This document shows, piece after piece, positions 9,278 to 18,576 of a DNA stretch of 50,808 bases. The first letter of the stretch is position 1. Each line of letters starts with the position of its first letter. The notes under the pieces are model-generated. The model was not told the DNA's origin, searched no databases, and was given only the letters and a program-made list of their open reading frames with translations. The position numbers and the translations under genes are program-made. This DNA comes from Gammaproteobacteria bacterium. Lineage in GTDB: Bacteria > Pseudomonadota > Gammaproteobacteria > Pseudomonadales > Azotimanducaceae. The stretch is taken from contig QJXZ01000037.1 in assembly GCA_003248125.1 (NCBI GenBank), positions 1-50,808 of the forward strand. The letters are read 5' to 3'.

Positions 9278-9306
9278 ATTATCGGGATTTGACCCCCTAG
9301 CGGCAA
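9278..9306 (-). promoter_or_regulatory. Predicted sigma-70-type promoter of the long gap gene
   Basis: TTGCCG (9306-9301) and GATAAT (9283-9278) are separated by 17 bases on the minus strand, about 40 bases before the GTG start of the GAPDH gene. This would let gap be expressed apart from the upstream kor genes. Confidence 0.45.
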
Positions 9307-9339
9307 CGCAAGGAATGTATGGGGTGTCGCGGATTCCTC

Positions 9340-10395
9340 TTAGCGAAAGGTACCGTTGATCGAGGCGAGCGCCGCATTGCCGGGGCAGAGATCCGCTTCG
9401 GCGAGGGAATTGAGCGGCGCATCGACGGTATTGAGGATCTTGTGGCAATCGGTGGCATCGGCATCGAGGTAGAGCAGGCCGGTGACCACCTCGCCCTCCC
9501 GCTGCTTACGCTGCAGATATGCGAGCGCATCGACGCGATCGTGGGGGTCGTAGTCATCGGCGAGCTTGCGTAGCCGTAACAGGGAGCCGTCAGGCATCAT
9601 CACGTCTTCACGCGTCCCCGGCGCATAGTCCGCCGTAATCTCGTGATGTTTAGGTACGAAGTCCGCAGCCACCACGTCGCCGCGGTGTCCGCGCACATAT
9701 TCGTAGCTCTTGGTCGAGCCCGCGTGGTTGTTGAACGCGACACAGGGTGAGATCACGTCGATGAAAGCGAATCCGCGATGCAATAGTCCCGCCTTGATGA
9801 GCGGTACGAGCTGATGCTTGTCACCGGAGAAGCTGCGGCCAACGAAGGTGGCGCCGAGCTGCAACGCGATACCGGCTAGATCGATGGGCTCGTAAAGATT
9901 CGGCGCGCCTTTCTTGCTGGTCGACCCCTTGTCATTAGTCGCCGAAAACTGTCCTTTGGTGAGACCGTAGGTGCCGTTGTTGTCGACGATGTAGAGCATG
10001 TCGATGCGACGCCGCACGATGTGGGCGAACTGACCCATGCCGATCGAAGCCGAGTCGCCGTCGCCCGAGATGCCGATGCAATACAGCTCACGGTTGGCCA
10101 GATTCGCGCCCGTGGTCACCGAAGGCATGCGTCCATGCACGGAGTTGAAACCGTGCGATTTACCGAGGAAGTACGTCGGCGTCTTCGACGAACAGCCAAT
10201 TCCCGAGACCTTTGCGAACCGATGCGGTGGGATCGCGAGTTCGGCGCATGCCTGCACGATGGCGGCACTCACCGAATCGTGGCCGCAGCCCGCACACAGA
10301 GTCGACACGGATCCTTCATAGTCACGCCGCGTGAGTCCGAGCTCGTTGCGGGGTAGTCGCGGATGGTGGGCGGCGGGTTTCGCCACGAACGTCAT
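9340..10395 (-). CDS. korB: 2-oxoacid (probably 2-oxoglutarate):acceptor oxidoreductase subunit beta
   Basis: Thiamine diphosphate and 4Fe-4S subunit of a CoA-dependent 2-oxoacid oxidoreductase, 351 residues. The TPP/Mg motif GDGDSASIGMGQ runs from residue 111 and ends with DNNGTYGLTKGQ around 138-149. Candidate cluster ligands are Cys34, Cys37, Cys68 and Cys218. With KorA it decarboxylates 2-oxoglutarate to succinyl-CoA, or runs in reverse, passing electrons to ferredoxin or to the flavoprotein encoded upstream. It overlaps korA by four bases (ATGA). The KorAB family also includes pyruvate-type enzymes, so the substrate is inferred from sequence style only. Confidence 0.92.
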   Translation of the reverse strand: MTFVAKPAAHHPRLPRNELGLTRRDYEGSVSTLCAGCGHDSVSAAIVQACAELAIPPHRFAKVSGIGCSSKTPTYFLGKSHGFNSVHGRMPSVTTGANLANRELYCIGISGDGDSASIGMGQFAHIVRRRIDMLYIVDNNGTYGLTKGQFSATNDKGSTSKKGAPNLYEPIDLAGIALQLGATFVGRSFSGDKHQLVPLIKAGLLHRGFAFIDVISPCVAFNNHAGSTKSYEYVRGHRGDVVAADFVPKHHEITADYAPGTREDVMMPDGSLLRLRKLADDYDPHDRVDALAYLQRKQREGEVVTGLLYLDADATDCHKILNTVDAPLNSLAEADLCPGNAALASINGTFR

Positions 10396-12221
10396 CGCTG
10401 CACCTCCGAGATACGCGCCAGCTTGTTTGCGACAAAGTGGTTTCGTACCTGTTCGTAGATCGTGTCGGCCGAGATCGATAAGCCACCGTAGTAACGCACC
10501 GGCACGAGTTTCGCGGGGTCGACATCGCCTTCGTTCACCAGCAGCGTGCGCATCTGTGCGTCACGATTCTGCTCGACGATGAAGGACAGCTCGTGCGTCG
10601 CGATGAACTCGTAAACCTCGTCCGAGAACGGCACCGCGCGAATGCGCATGCGGTCGACGTGAATGCCGTCGTCCGCGAGCAGATCGAGCGCTTCGTCCAT
10701 CGGTGATTCGCTGGTGCCGTAGTAGATGATTCCAAAGGGCCGCGGTTGAACCCCTTGTACGATACGGGGCGCCGGAACCAGCGTCGCTGCCGTGTGCCAC
10801 TTCTTGGTCAGCCGATCCATGTTCTCGGTGTAGATTTCCGGATCTTCCGTATAGCGGGCATAGGCATCGCGCGAGGTGCCGCGTGTGAAGAAGCTGCCCT
10901 TCGACGGATGTGTGCCGGGATACGTGCGGTAGCCGATCCCGTCGTCGTCTACGTCCACGTAGCGGCCGAACTTCTCGATGCGATCGAGATCGTCGGCATG
11001 GTAGACCTTGCCGCGATCGTATCTACGCGCGTCATCCCACTCGAGCGGCTCGCACATCATGTCGTTCATGCCGAGTTCGAGGTCGCTCAGTACGATCACC
11101 GGCGTCTGCAGCCGATCGGCGAGGTCGAGGGCATCGGCGGCGAACTGAAAGCACTCCTTCGGATCGGACGGGATCAGCAGTACGTGTTTGGTGTCGCCGT
11201 GCGACGCGTAAGTGGCCGAGATCAAATCGGATTGTTGCGTGCGTGTCGGCATACCGGTCGACGGGCCGGCACGCTGAATGTCGAACACCACAGCCGGAAT
11301 CTCGGCGAAATAAGCAAGGCCCAAGAATTCGCTCATCAGCGAAATGCCCGGACCACTCGTGGCCGTGAACGCACGTGCGCCATTCCATGCTGCACCGATC
11401 ACCATGCCGATCGCCGCGAGCTCGTCTTCCGCCTGCATGATGGCGAACTTCTTGCGGCCGGTGGCTTTGTCGATGCGCAGGCGATTGGCATAACGCTCGA
11501 ACGCCTCCGCCACAGACGTAGACGGCGTAATCGGATACCACGCGCAAACGGTGGCACCCCCATAAATGCAGCCGAGCGCAGCCGCCGTGTTGCCGTCGAT
11601 CATGATCTTGTCGCCAACCGCATCGCAGCGCTTCACTTGTATCGGCAGCGGACACTTCACGTACTCGAGCGCGTAGTTGCGGCCGATCTCCAGCGCGTGA
11701 ATGTTCGGCTTGATCAGCGCGTCCTTACCCTTGTATTGGGCGGAAATCATGCCAGTCAGCACGTCGAAGTCGATGTTGAGGAGCGCCGACAGCGCACCGA
11801 CGTAGACAATGTTCTTGAACAACGCCCGCTGCTTGGGATCGGAGAACTCGGAAAGCAATAGCGTGGAGATCGGTAGCGGCACCTCGTGGATGTCCATTCG
11901 GCGCAGTTCGCGCGCAAGCGGCTTCGAGCTGTCGTAGACGAGGTAACCGTCGGGAACGATGCTCGCGACATCCTCTTCGTAGGTTTCGGCGTTCATCGCG
12001 ACCATGATGTCGACGCCTTCGCGCCGACCGAGGTAGCCGCGTTCGTTGACGCGCACCTCGAACCAGGTCGGCAAGCCCTGAATGTTGGATGGGAAGATGT
12101 TGCGCGTGCCTACCGGAATGCCCATGCGGAACAAGGCCTTGGCAAACATGCCGTTTGCCGAGGCAGACCCTGAGCCATTGACGTTGGCGAACTTGATGAC
12201 GAAATCGTTGTAGCGCGTCAC
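10392..12221 (-). CDS. korA: 2-oxoacid (probably 2-oxoglutarate):acceptor oxidoreductase subunit alpha (gamma-alpha fusion)
   Basis: 609 residues. The N-terminal gamma-type domain starts with NDFVIKFANVNGSGSASANG and contains the NIFPSNIQGLPTWFEVRV segment. The alpha domain follows, with YPITPSTSVAEAFE and the conserved ATSGPGISLMSEFLGLAYF and DIQRAGPSTGMPTR stretches. It pairs with KorB to bind the 2-oxoacid, TPP and CoA. The frame is open 270 bases further upstream, but the family N-terminus starts at the GTG at 12221, which overlaps the stop of the preceding gene as GTGA. All three kor genes therefore have 4-base overlaps and should be translationally coupled. Confidence 0.93.
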   Translation of the reverse strand: MTRYNDFVIKFANVNGSGSASANGMFAKALFRMGIPVGTRNIFPSNIQGLPTWFEVRVNERGYLGRREGVDIMVAMNAETYEEDVASIVPDGYLVYDSSKPLARELRRMDIHEVPLPISTLLLSEFSDPKQRALFKNIVYVGALSALLNIDFDVLTGMISAQYKGKDALIKPNIHALEIGRNYALEYVKCPLPIQVKRCDAVGDKIMIDGNTAAALGCIYGGATVCAWYPITPSTSVAEAFERYANRLRIDKATGRKKFAIMQAEDELAAIGMVIGAAWNGARAFTATSGPGISLMSEFLGLAYFAEIPAVVFDIQRAGPSTGMPTRTQQSDLISATYASHGDTKHVLLIPSDPKECFQFAADALDLADRLQTPVIVLSDLELGMNDMMCEPLEWDDARRYDRGKVYHADDLDRIEKFGRYVDVDDDGIGYRTYPGTHPSKGSFFTRGTSRDAYARYTEDPEIYTENMDRLTKKWHTAATLVPAPRIVQGVQPRPFGIIYYGTSESPMDEALDLLADDGIHVDRMRIRAVPFSDEVYEFIATHELSFIVEQNRDAQMRTLLVNEGDVDPAKLVPVRYYGGLSISADTIYEQVRNHFVANKLARISEVQR

Positions 12222-14005
12222 GACGCGTACGACCCCAGCTGCGGCACGTGGATTACCGACTTCTGCATGTCCCACGCGTTGGTTGGGCAGCGCTCCGCGC
12301 AAAGTCCGCAATGCAGACAGACGTCTTCGTCCTTGACCATGATGCGTCCCGTCTTCAGCACGCCGGATGCATACAGATCCTGAGTGTCGTTGAGCGCCGG
12401 CGCGGTGAGTCGTTCGCGCAGCTCCGGCTCTTCGCCGTTCTGCGTGAAGGTGATGCAATCCATCGGACAGATGTCGACACAAGCATCGCATTCGATGCAG
12501 AGATTGTCGGTGAACACGGTCTGCACGTCGCAGTTCAGACAGCGTTGCGCTTCCCGGTAGCCGAGTTCACGGTCGAAACCGAGCTCCACCTCCATCTTCA
12601 CGTCTTTGAGCGAGACGCGCTTGTCGGCGTGTGGCACCAGATGCCGCTTCGAAGGATCGTGAGCGGCGTCGTAGCTCCACTCGTGCATACCCATCTTCTG
12701 GCTGATCAGATTCACGCCTTCGGGTGGGCGATCGGTCTTCAGATCCTTGCCCTGGCAATAGAGGTGAATGGAGATGGCTGCCTGATGGGCGTGGGCCGAA
12801 GCCCAGATGATGTTCTCGGGGCCGAACGCGGCGTCGCCGCCGAAGAACACCCGGGGATCGGTCGATTGCAACGTCACCTTGTCGAGCACGGGGCAATCCC
12901 ACTTGTCGAATTCGATGCCGATGTCGCGCTCTATCCAAGGACAATGATTGTCCTGGCCGATCGCCATCAACACGTGATCGGCGGGCATGAACACGTCCGG
13001 CTCACCGGAAGGAACGTAAGTCAAGCGGCCCTTGTCGTCTTTGACGGGCTTCACGCAGGAGAACAGGACACCCTTCAATTTGCCATTTTCGACCACGAAT
13101 TCCTTCGGCGGGCGATTGTTGATGATCGGGATGCCCTCCGACATGGCATCTTCCTTTTCCCAATCGGAGGCTTTCATCACGTCGAAGGCGGACCGCACAA
13201 CCACGGTCACCTGCTCGGCACCGATGCGCCGCGATGTGCGGCAGCAATCCATCGCCGTGTTGCCGCCGCCGAGCACGATCACCTTGCCGCTGATCGCCGT
13301 GGTGTGGCCGAAAGCAACGCTCGACAGCCAGTCGATGCCGATGTGTATGAACGGATCAGCCGCCTCGCGGCCGGGCACGTCCGGCAGATCGCGACCGCGC
13401 GGCGCGCCGGTCCCGACGAAGTAGGCATCGAAGCCTTGCTCGAGCAGGGCCTTGAAGCTGGTGATCTCGTGGCCGAAGTGAGATGTGACGCCCATGTCGA
13501 GAATGAGATCCACCTCCTCCTCGAGCACGGCCGCCGGCAGACGAAACGCCGGAATCTGGGTGCGCATCATGCCGCCGCCCTTCGGATCCTTCTCGAACAG
13601 ATGGACTTCGTAGCCCATCGGCAACAGATCTCTGGCCACCGCCAGCGACGCCGGTCCCGCGCCGATCAGTGCGATGCGCTTGCCATTCTTGACCTTTGGG
13701 ACCCTCGGTATGTACGGCGTTATGTCACCTTTGTTGTCCGCGGCGACGCGTTTCAGCCGACAGATGGCGACTGGCTTTTCTTCGGTGCGCACCCGCCGGC
13801 AAGCCGGCTCGCAGGGGCGATCGCACGTGCGGCCCAGGATGCCGGGAAAGACGTTCGAGTCCCAATTGATCATGTACGCTTCGGTGTAGCGTTCCTGGGC
13901 GATCAAGCGGATGTACTCGGGCACCGGCGTATGTGCCGGGCATGCCCATTGGCAATCGACCACCTTGTGAAAGTAGGTCGGGTCGAAGATGTTCGTCGGC
14001 TTCAC
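12218..14005 (-). CDS. GltD-like FAD/NAD(P)-binding iron-sulfur oxidoreductase, KorC-type subunit
   Basis: 595 residues from a GTG at 14005, which has GAGGAG upstream; the frame is open to 14068. Order of parts: a cysteine-rich N-terminal iron-sulfur domain of the GltD/DPD type (CQWACPAH, GRTCDRPCEPACRR), a first Rossmann fold (ALIGAGPASLAVARDL), a second (VIVLGGGNTAMDC) and a C-terminal two-cluster ferredoxin domain (CIECDACVDICPMDC and CLHCGLCAERCP). It is coupled to korA by a GTGA overlap. I infer that it links KorAB to NADP(H) or NAD(H), as reported for the third subunit of the Azoarcus evansii 2-oxoglutarate:NADP+ oxidoreductase (from memory). A ferredoxin:NADP+ role is an alternative. 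Confidence 0.85.
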   Translation of the reverse strand: MKPTNIFDPTYFHKVVDCQWACPAHTPVPEYIRLIAQERYTEAYMINWDSNVFPGILGRTCDRPCEPACRRVRTEEKPVAICRLKRVAADNKGDITPYIPRVPKVKNGKRIALIGAGPASLAVARDLLPMGYEVHLFEKDPKGGGMMRTQIPAFRLPAAVLEEEVDLILDMGVTSHFGHEITSFKALLEQGFDAYFVGTGAPRGRDLPDVPGREAADPFIHIGIDWLSSVAFGHTTAISGKVIVLGGGNTAMDCCRTSRRIGAEQVTVVVRSAFDVMKASDWEKEDAMSEGIPIINNRPPKEFVVENGKLKGVLFSCVKPVKDDKGRLTYVPSGEPDVFMPADHVLMAIGQDNHCPWIERDIGIEFDKWDCPVLDKVTLQSTDPRVFFGGDAAFGPENIIWASAHAHQAAISIHLYCQGKDLKTDRPPEGVNLISQKMGMHEWSYDAAHDPSKRHLVPHADKRVSLKDVKMEVELGFDRELGYREAQRCLNCDVQTVFTDNLCIECDACVDICPMDCITFTQNGEEPELRERLTAPALNDTQDLYASGVLKTGRIMVKDEDVCLHCGLCAERCPTNAWDMQKSVIHVPQLGSYAS

Positions 14006-14200
14006 GTGGAGACCACTCCTCGCGCTTGCCGTCACGTCACGGTGGCAGTCCAGCGCGAAACGAAACAATCCCTGGTCGCGATCGACCGACTGAGTGACTT
14101 GGACTCAGCCGCACACACGACCGCCGGAGCCCCCTGAAGACCCGGCAGCGGCACTTTAACGCGTCTGAATTAACGAATCCATGGCCCGGCACCGTAGAAT

Positions 14201-14216
14201 GTCGCGCTTTCGCGAC
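14201..14216 (+). repeat. Small inverted repeat in the mfd leader
   Basis: GTCGCG-CTTT-CGCGAC, a 6-bp stem with a 4-base loop, 23 bases before the mfd ATG and directly after a -10-like TAGAAT (14195-14200) that lacks a good -35. The remainder of the 234-base divergent spacer between the korC-like gene and mfd shows nothing else that I can name. Confidence 0.25.
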
Positions 14217-14239
14217 CACCGACGAGCCGCCCGAGGCCC

Positions 14240-17200
14240 ATGGCCGACCCCACGCTGCCGCCACTGCCATCGCGCACTGGCGACCATATCGCTTGGCAGA
14301 ATCTGCATGGCGGCGCTACGTCGCTGGCTGCAGCCCGGGCTGCGGAGCAGCATGCCGGCCTGACCTTGTGCGTGGTTGCCGACAGCGCCACCGCCTACCG
14401 CGTACAACGCGAAGCGCAGTTCTTTGCTGGCGACCCACGCTTCGACATCATGCAGTTGCCTGACTGGGAAACGCTGCCGTACGACGCATTCTCGCCCCAT
14501 CAGGACATCACCAGCGAGCGCCTCAAGACCCTCCATCGGCTCCCGCAGCTGACGCATGGACTGCTGATCGTTCCGATCAAGACGCTAATGCAGCGCCTGC
14601 CGCCTACCGAATTCTTGGGCGCCCACTCGCTCGTCATTCGACGCGGTGACCGCTTCGACGTCCACCGCCACCGAGCCGACCTCGAGCACGCGGGCTACCG
14701 GTGCGTGGAGACCGTTGCCGAGCGCGGTGAGTTCGCCGTCCGCGGCTCGTTGCTCGACGTCTTTCCGATGGGAGCAGCCACCCCGTACCGAATCGATCTA
14801 TTCGACGACGAAATCGAATCGCTACGGACGTTCGATCCCGACACGCAGCGCACCATCGATCGGGTCGATGCAATCGAGCTGCTGCCGGCCAAGGAGTTCC
14901 CGCTCGACGCTGCGGCCATCGCGCGATTTCGCAATCGCTGGCACGAGACGTTCGACGTCGACGTGCGACGCTGCGCGATCTACCAAGACGTCAGCCAGGG
15001 CTTTGCCGCCGCCGGTGTCGAGTACTACCTGCCGTTCTTCTTCACGCGCCTTTGCACATTGTTCGATTACCTGCCCGCGAACACCTTGGTGATTCGCGAT
15101 CACGATACGGAGCAGCGCGCGAACGACTTTCGCGCCGAGGTGCTGGCGCGGTTCGATAGCCTGCGGTACGACATCGAGCGGCCCATCCTCGCGCCCGATA
15201 CCCTGTACCTGCGAGTTGATGAGACCTTCGCCGGCTTGGCGGCGTTCGACACCATCGAGATTGGCGGCGCTCGACATGGTGTCGCCTTTGCAACCCGCGA
15301 GCTACCCGATCTGTCGGTGAATCACCGTGCACGGAACCCCGCCGAGCGTCTCTGCGCATTTCTCGACACGTTGGCCGAGCCGGTGCTGTTCTGCGCAGAG
15401 AGCCCCGGCCGCCGTGAGGTGCTCGATGAGTTTCTCGCCCGTGCCGGCATCGTCACGCGCCACTTCGATGGGCTAGCGGATTTCCTTGCTGCGCCGCGCG
15501 GCGGACCCGGTCTCGTCGTCACGCCCATCGACAATCCGGTTTGGTGTGACGCGTTCGCACTGATTACGGAGACACAGCTATTCGGTTCGCGAGCCGACGA
15601 CGAGCGCAGCCCAGCTGTGCGCGCGATCGACCCGGATCAGATCATCCGCAATCTGACAGAACTGCACTTGGGCGCGCCGGTCGTCCACATCGATCACGGC
15701 GTCGGGCGGTACCGGGGGCTCACCAACTTGGAATTCGACGGCGTCACGTCGGAGTTCCTCACCATCGAATATGCCGACGGAGCGATCCTCTACGTACCGG
15801 TCACGTCGCTGCACCTCATCAGTCGCTACACCGGCGCCGATGAGGACACGGCGCCGCTGCACAAGCTCGGCTCGGATCAGTGGGAGAAGGCCAAGCGCAA
15901 GGCCGCGGAGAAGATTCACGACGTGGCTGCCGAGCTACTCGACGTGCAAGCACGTCGCCAGGCTCGTGGAGGCTCGGCACTAGCCCCGCCGGATGCCGAG
16001 TACCAACGGTTCGTCGACCAGTTCCCGTTCGAGGTGACGCCCGATCAGCGCCGCGCGATCGACGACGTGATCGGTGACTTGACCGCGCCGCGAACGATGG
16101 ATCGGTTGGTGTGCGGCGACGTCGGCTTCGGTAAGACCGAGGTGGCGATGCGAGCGGCCTTCCTCGCGGTGCAGAACGATAGACAAGTGGTCATTCTGGT
16201 ACCGACAACGCTGCTCGCGCAGCAGCACTTCGACAACTTCCGCGATCGATTCGCCGATTTTCCGGTGCAGATCGAAGCGGTATCACGCTTGCGCACCGAC
16301 AAAGACATCGAGTCCATCAAGGCGCGACTCGAAAGCGGCCGCCTGGACATCGTGATCGGCACCCATCGGCTACTGTCGAGCTCGATCACCTTCGCCGATC
16401 TCGGTCTCGTCATCATCGACGAAGAGCACCGCTTCGGCGTGCGCCAGAAGGAGCGTCTCAAAGCGCTGCGTGCGGACGTCGACGTACTGACACTCACCGC
16501 AACCCCTATTCCGCGTACGCTCAACATGGCGGTTGGTGGCTTGCGCGATTTTTCGATCATTGCAACGCCACCTGCCAAACGCTTGTCGGTGAAGACGTTC
16601 GTGCATCAGCGCCGGAAGGATTTGATCCGCGAGGCCATAAGCCGTGAGCTAGCACGCGGCGGCCAGGTGTTCTACGTGCACAATGAGGTGCGAACCATCG
16701 AACAAACTGCAAACGAGCTCAGCGCGCTCGTGCCCGAAGCTCGCATCGGCGTTGGCCACGGCCAGATGGCCAAGCGACGCCTCGAGACCGTCATGAGCGA
16801 CTTCTATCACCGCCGCCTGAACGTGCTGGTTTGCTCGACGATCATCGAGAACGGTATCGACATACCGAATGCCAATACGATCGTCATCGAACGCGCGGAC
16901 AAGTTCGGTCTAGCGCAGCTCCACCAACTTCGCGGCCGCGTCGGCCGCTCCCATCGGCAGGCCTACGCCTATCTACTCACGCCACACCCCAAGGCGATCA
17001 CGGACGACGCGCGCAAGCGTTTGGAGGCCATCGAAGCGGCCGGCGAGCTCGGTGTCGGTTTTACGCTCGCGACGCACGACCTGGAGATCCGTGGTGCCGG
17101 CGAGCTGCTTGGCGACGAACAATCCGGGCAGATCGAGTCGATCGGCTTCTCGCTGTATCTCGACATGCTGAATCGCGCGGTGGCCGCGATTCGGGCCGGC

Positions 17201-17695
17201 AAGACCCCGGCACTGGATGCACCGCTGCCAGATCATCAAGAAGTCAATCTGCATGTGCCGACGCTCATTCCCGACGACTACTTGCCGGATGTGCACACGC
17301 GTCTCATTCTCTACAAGCGCATCGCCAGTGCCGCAGACCAAGAGGAGCTCGATGCGTTGAAGGTGGAGATGATCGACCGCTTCGGATTGCTACCCGAACC
17401 GACCAAGTCCCTGTTCCGGATCACCGCTCTGAAGTTGCGCGCTGCCGAGCTCGGCATCGACCGAATCGACTTCGGCCCGAGCGGCGGCCGGATCGAGTTC
17501 ACCGACGATACGCGCGTCGATCCCTTTGCACTCGTGCGGTTGGTGCAGCGGGAGCCGAACAGCTATCGCCTCGAAAGTGGCAATCGGCTACGCGTGAACG
17601 CCAATCTCGCCGATCCCGAACAGCGCTTCACACGCATCGATCAGCTGCTGACGCGCATGCGCGATGACGCCACACCGATTGCGGCATCAGCGTGA
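14240..17695 (+). CDS. mfd: Transcription-repair coupling factor
   Basis: SF2 DNA translocase that removes RNA polymerase stalled at lesions and recruits UvrA. 1151 residues, full length. The N-terminal UvrB-homologous region is followed by the RNA polymerase interaction domain (HIDHGVGRYRGLTNLEFDG). The helicase core has Walker A in CGDVGFGKTEVAMR (about residue 625) and the DEEH box in VIIDEEHRFGVRQ (about 725). The translocation motif and the C-terminal TRCF domain close the protein. Transcribed divergently from kor. Its stop overlaps the csiV start as GTGA, so the two are co-translated. It heads a block shared with pseudomonads. Confidence 0.98.
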   Translation: MADPTLPPLPSRTGDHIAWQNLHGGATSLAAARAAEQHAGLTLCVVADSATAYRVQREAQFFAGDPRFDIMQLPDWETLPYDAFSPHQDITSERLKTLHRLPQLTHGLLIVPIKTLMQRLPPTEFLGAHSLVIRRGDRFDVHRHRADLEHAGYRCVETVAERGEFAVRGSLLDVFPMGAATPYRIDLFDDEIESLRTFDPDTQRTIDRVDAIELLPAKEFPLDAAAIARFRNRWHETFDVDVRRCAIYQDVSQGFAAAGVEYYLPFFFTRLCTLFDYLPANTLVIRDHDTEQRANDFRAEVLARFDSLRYDIERPILAPDTLYLRVDETFAGLAAFDTIEIGGARHGVAFATRELPDLSVNHRARNPAERLCAFLDTLAEPVLFCAESPGRREVLDEFLARAGIVTRHFDGLADFLAAPRGGPGLVVTPIDNPVWCDAFALITETQLFGSRADDERSPAVRAIDPDQIIRNLTELHLGAPVVHIDHGVGRYRGLTNLEFDGVTSEFLTIEYADGAILYVPVTSLHLISRYTGADEDTAPLHKLGSDQWEKAKRKAAEKIHDVAAELLDVQARRQARGGSALAPPDAEYQRFVDQFPFEVTPDQRRAIDDVIGDLTAPRTMDRLVCGDVGFGKTEVAMRAAFLAVQNDRQVVILVPTTLLAQQHFDNFRDRFADFPVQIEAVSRLRTDKDIESIKARLESGRLDIVIGTHRLLSSSITFADLGLVIIDEEHRFGVRQKERLKALRADVDVLTLTATPIPRTLNMAVGGLRDFSIIATPPAKRLSVKTFVHQRRKDLIREAISRELARGGQVFYVHNEVRTIEQTANELSALVPEARIGVGHGQMAKRRLETVMSDFYHRRLNVLVCSTIIENGIDIPNANTIVIERADKFGLAQLHQLRGRVGRSHRQAYAYLLTPHPKAITDDARKRLEAIEAAGELGVGFTLATHDLEIRGAGELLGDEQSGQIESIGFSLYLDMLNRAVAAIRAGKTPALDAPLPDHQEVNLHVPTLIPDDYLPDVHTRLILYKRIASAADQEELDALKVEMIDRFGLLPEPTKSLFRITALKLRAAELGIDRIDFGPSGGRIEFTDDTRVDPFALVRLVQREPNSYRLESGNRLRVNANLADPEQRFTRIDQLLTRMRDDATPIAASA

Positions 17696-18576
17696 CGGCG
17701 GTGCGTTCAGCGATAGCGGCGATGCTCCTTGTCATGTGCGGCGCATATGCCTTCGCAGCATCCGACCCGCCAACCGACCTGTTCGAAGACAACTGGTATC
17801 GAGTCGAACTCATCCTGTTCACGCGCGACATGCCTGCCTCCCCGCAAGAGAACATTTCAAGCACGGGGCCCCGATCGTTTCCCGTCCGCACGCTGGCCTT
17901 CGACGATGACGGGCAGAGGCCGTACTTCTACGATCTAGACCCGGCCACGTATGTCGATGTGCCGCTCGCAGAGATTGATCCCGAGCTCGCTGCACGCCCG
18001 CTGACACCGATGACACTTGCCCATGAAGGCGATGCCATCCCCGACGCCGAGCCCACCGAAGTTGCGCCCTCGCCTAGCGCCGACGAGGCCGTCGTCGCGC
18101 CACCACCAACCCAGGAAGAGATCTTCGCGGCCGCGGTCGAGGCGTTCGAACGAAATCTCCGCGCCACGAGCTATCGCTGGTTGCCGGCCGGTGTACTGGT
18201 CATGACCGCGCAAGCGCGCCGCTTGAATGCCACCGGCACGCACCACGTACTCATGCATGGCGCATTCGAGCTGCCGGTGCCGCCGCGAAACGCACCGCTG
18301 CCGCTGCTGGTGCAAGCCGGTCATCGCCACGCCGGGCAATGGACGATCGAAGGCACGCTGGCAGTCACCATCGGGCGCTATCTGCATCTGCACGCACGGC
18401 TATGGCAACAAAGCGCCGAGCAGCCCGGTGCGTATTACACACTGGACGAGCATCGCCGCATGCGCAGCGGTGAGCTGCACTACCTCGACCATCCTGTGTT
18501 CGGCTTGCTGGTACGCATCGATCCCGTCGCTGCGCCAGAGTCGTTGCTTGCGCTGGCGCCGTCCTCAAACGACTGA
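17692..18576 (+). CDS. csiV: CsiV family peptidoglycan-binding protein
   Basis: 294 residues with a signal peptide (hydrophobic stretch about 5-22, ending AYAFAAS), so periplasmic. The segment DNWYRVELILFTRD near the mature N-terminus and the YRWLPAG and HRRMRSGELHYLDHPVFGLLVRI parts are typical of this family, which lies just downstream of mfd in many gammaproteobacteria. In Vibrio cholerae CsiV binds peptidoglycan and supports the LpoA/PBP1A synthase system. A proline/alanine-rich linker sits around residues 115-140. GTG start overlapping the mfd stop. The 3' end overlaps the convergent mtip gene by 12 bases. Confidence 0.85.
   Translation: MTAVRSAIAAMLLVMCGAYAFAASDPPTDLFEDNWYRVELILFTRDMPASPQENISSTGPRSFPVRTLAFDDDGQRPYFYDLDPATYVDVPLAEIDPELAARPLTPMTLAHEGDAIPDAEPTEVAPSPSADEAVVAPPPTQEEIFAAAVEAFERNLRATSYRWLPAGVLVMTAQARRLNATGTHHVLMHGAFELPVPPRNAPLPLLVQAGHRHAGQWTIEGTLAVTIGRYLHLHARLWQQSAEQPGAYYTLDEHRRMRSGELHYLDHPVFGLLVRIDPVAAPESLLALAPSSND

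Noticed and set aside
12222-12491. Upstream extension of korA
   Set aside because: The extra 90 codons overlap the flavoprotein gene and lack homology to KorA; the GTG at 12221 fits the family N-terminus and the GTGA overlap.
12248-14137. A 629-codon open frame on the plus strand
   Set aside because: Antisense to the KorC-like flavoprotein gene whose iron-sulfur and FAD motifs are clear; the product is His/Asp/Arg-rich and unlike any protein.
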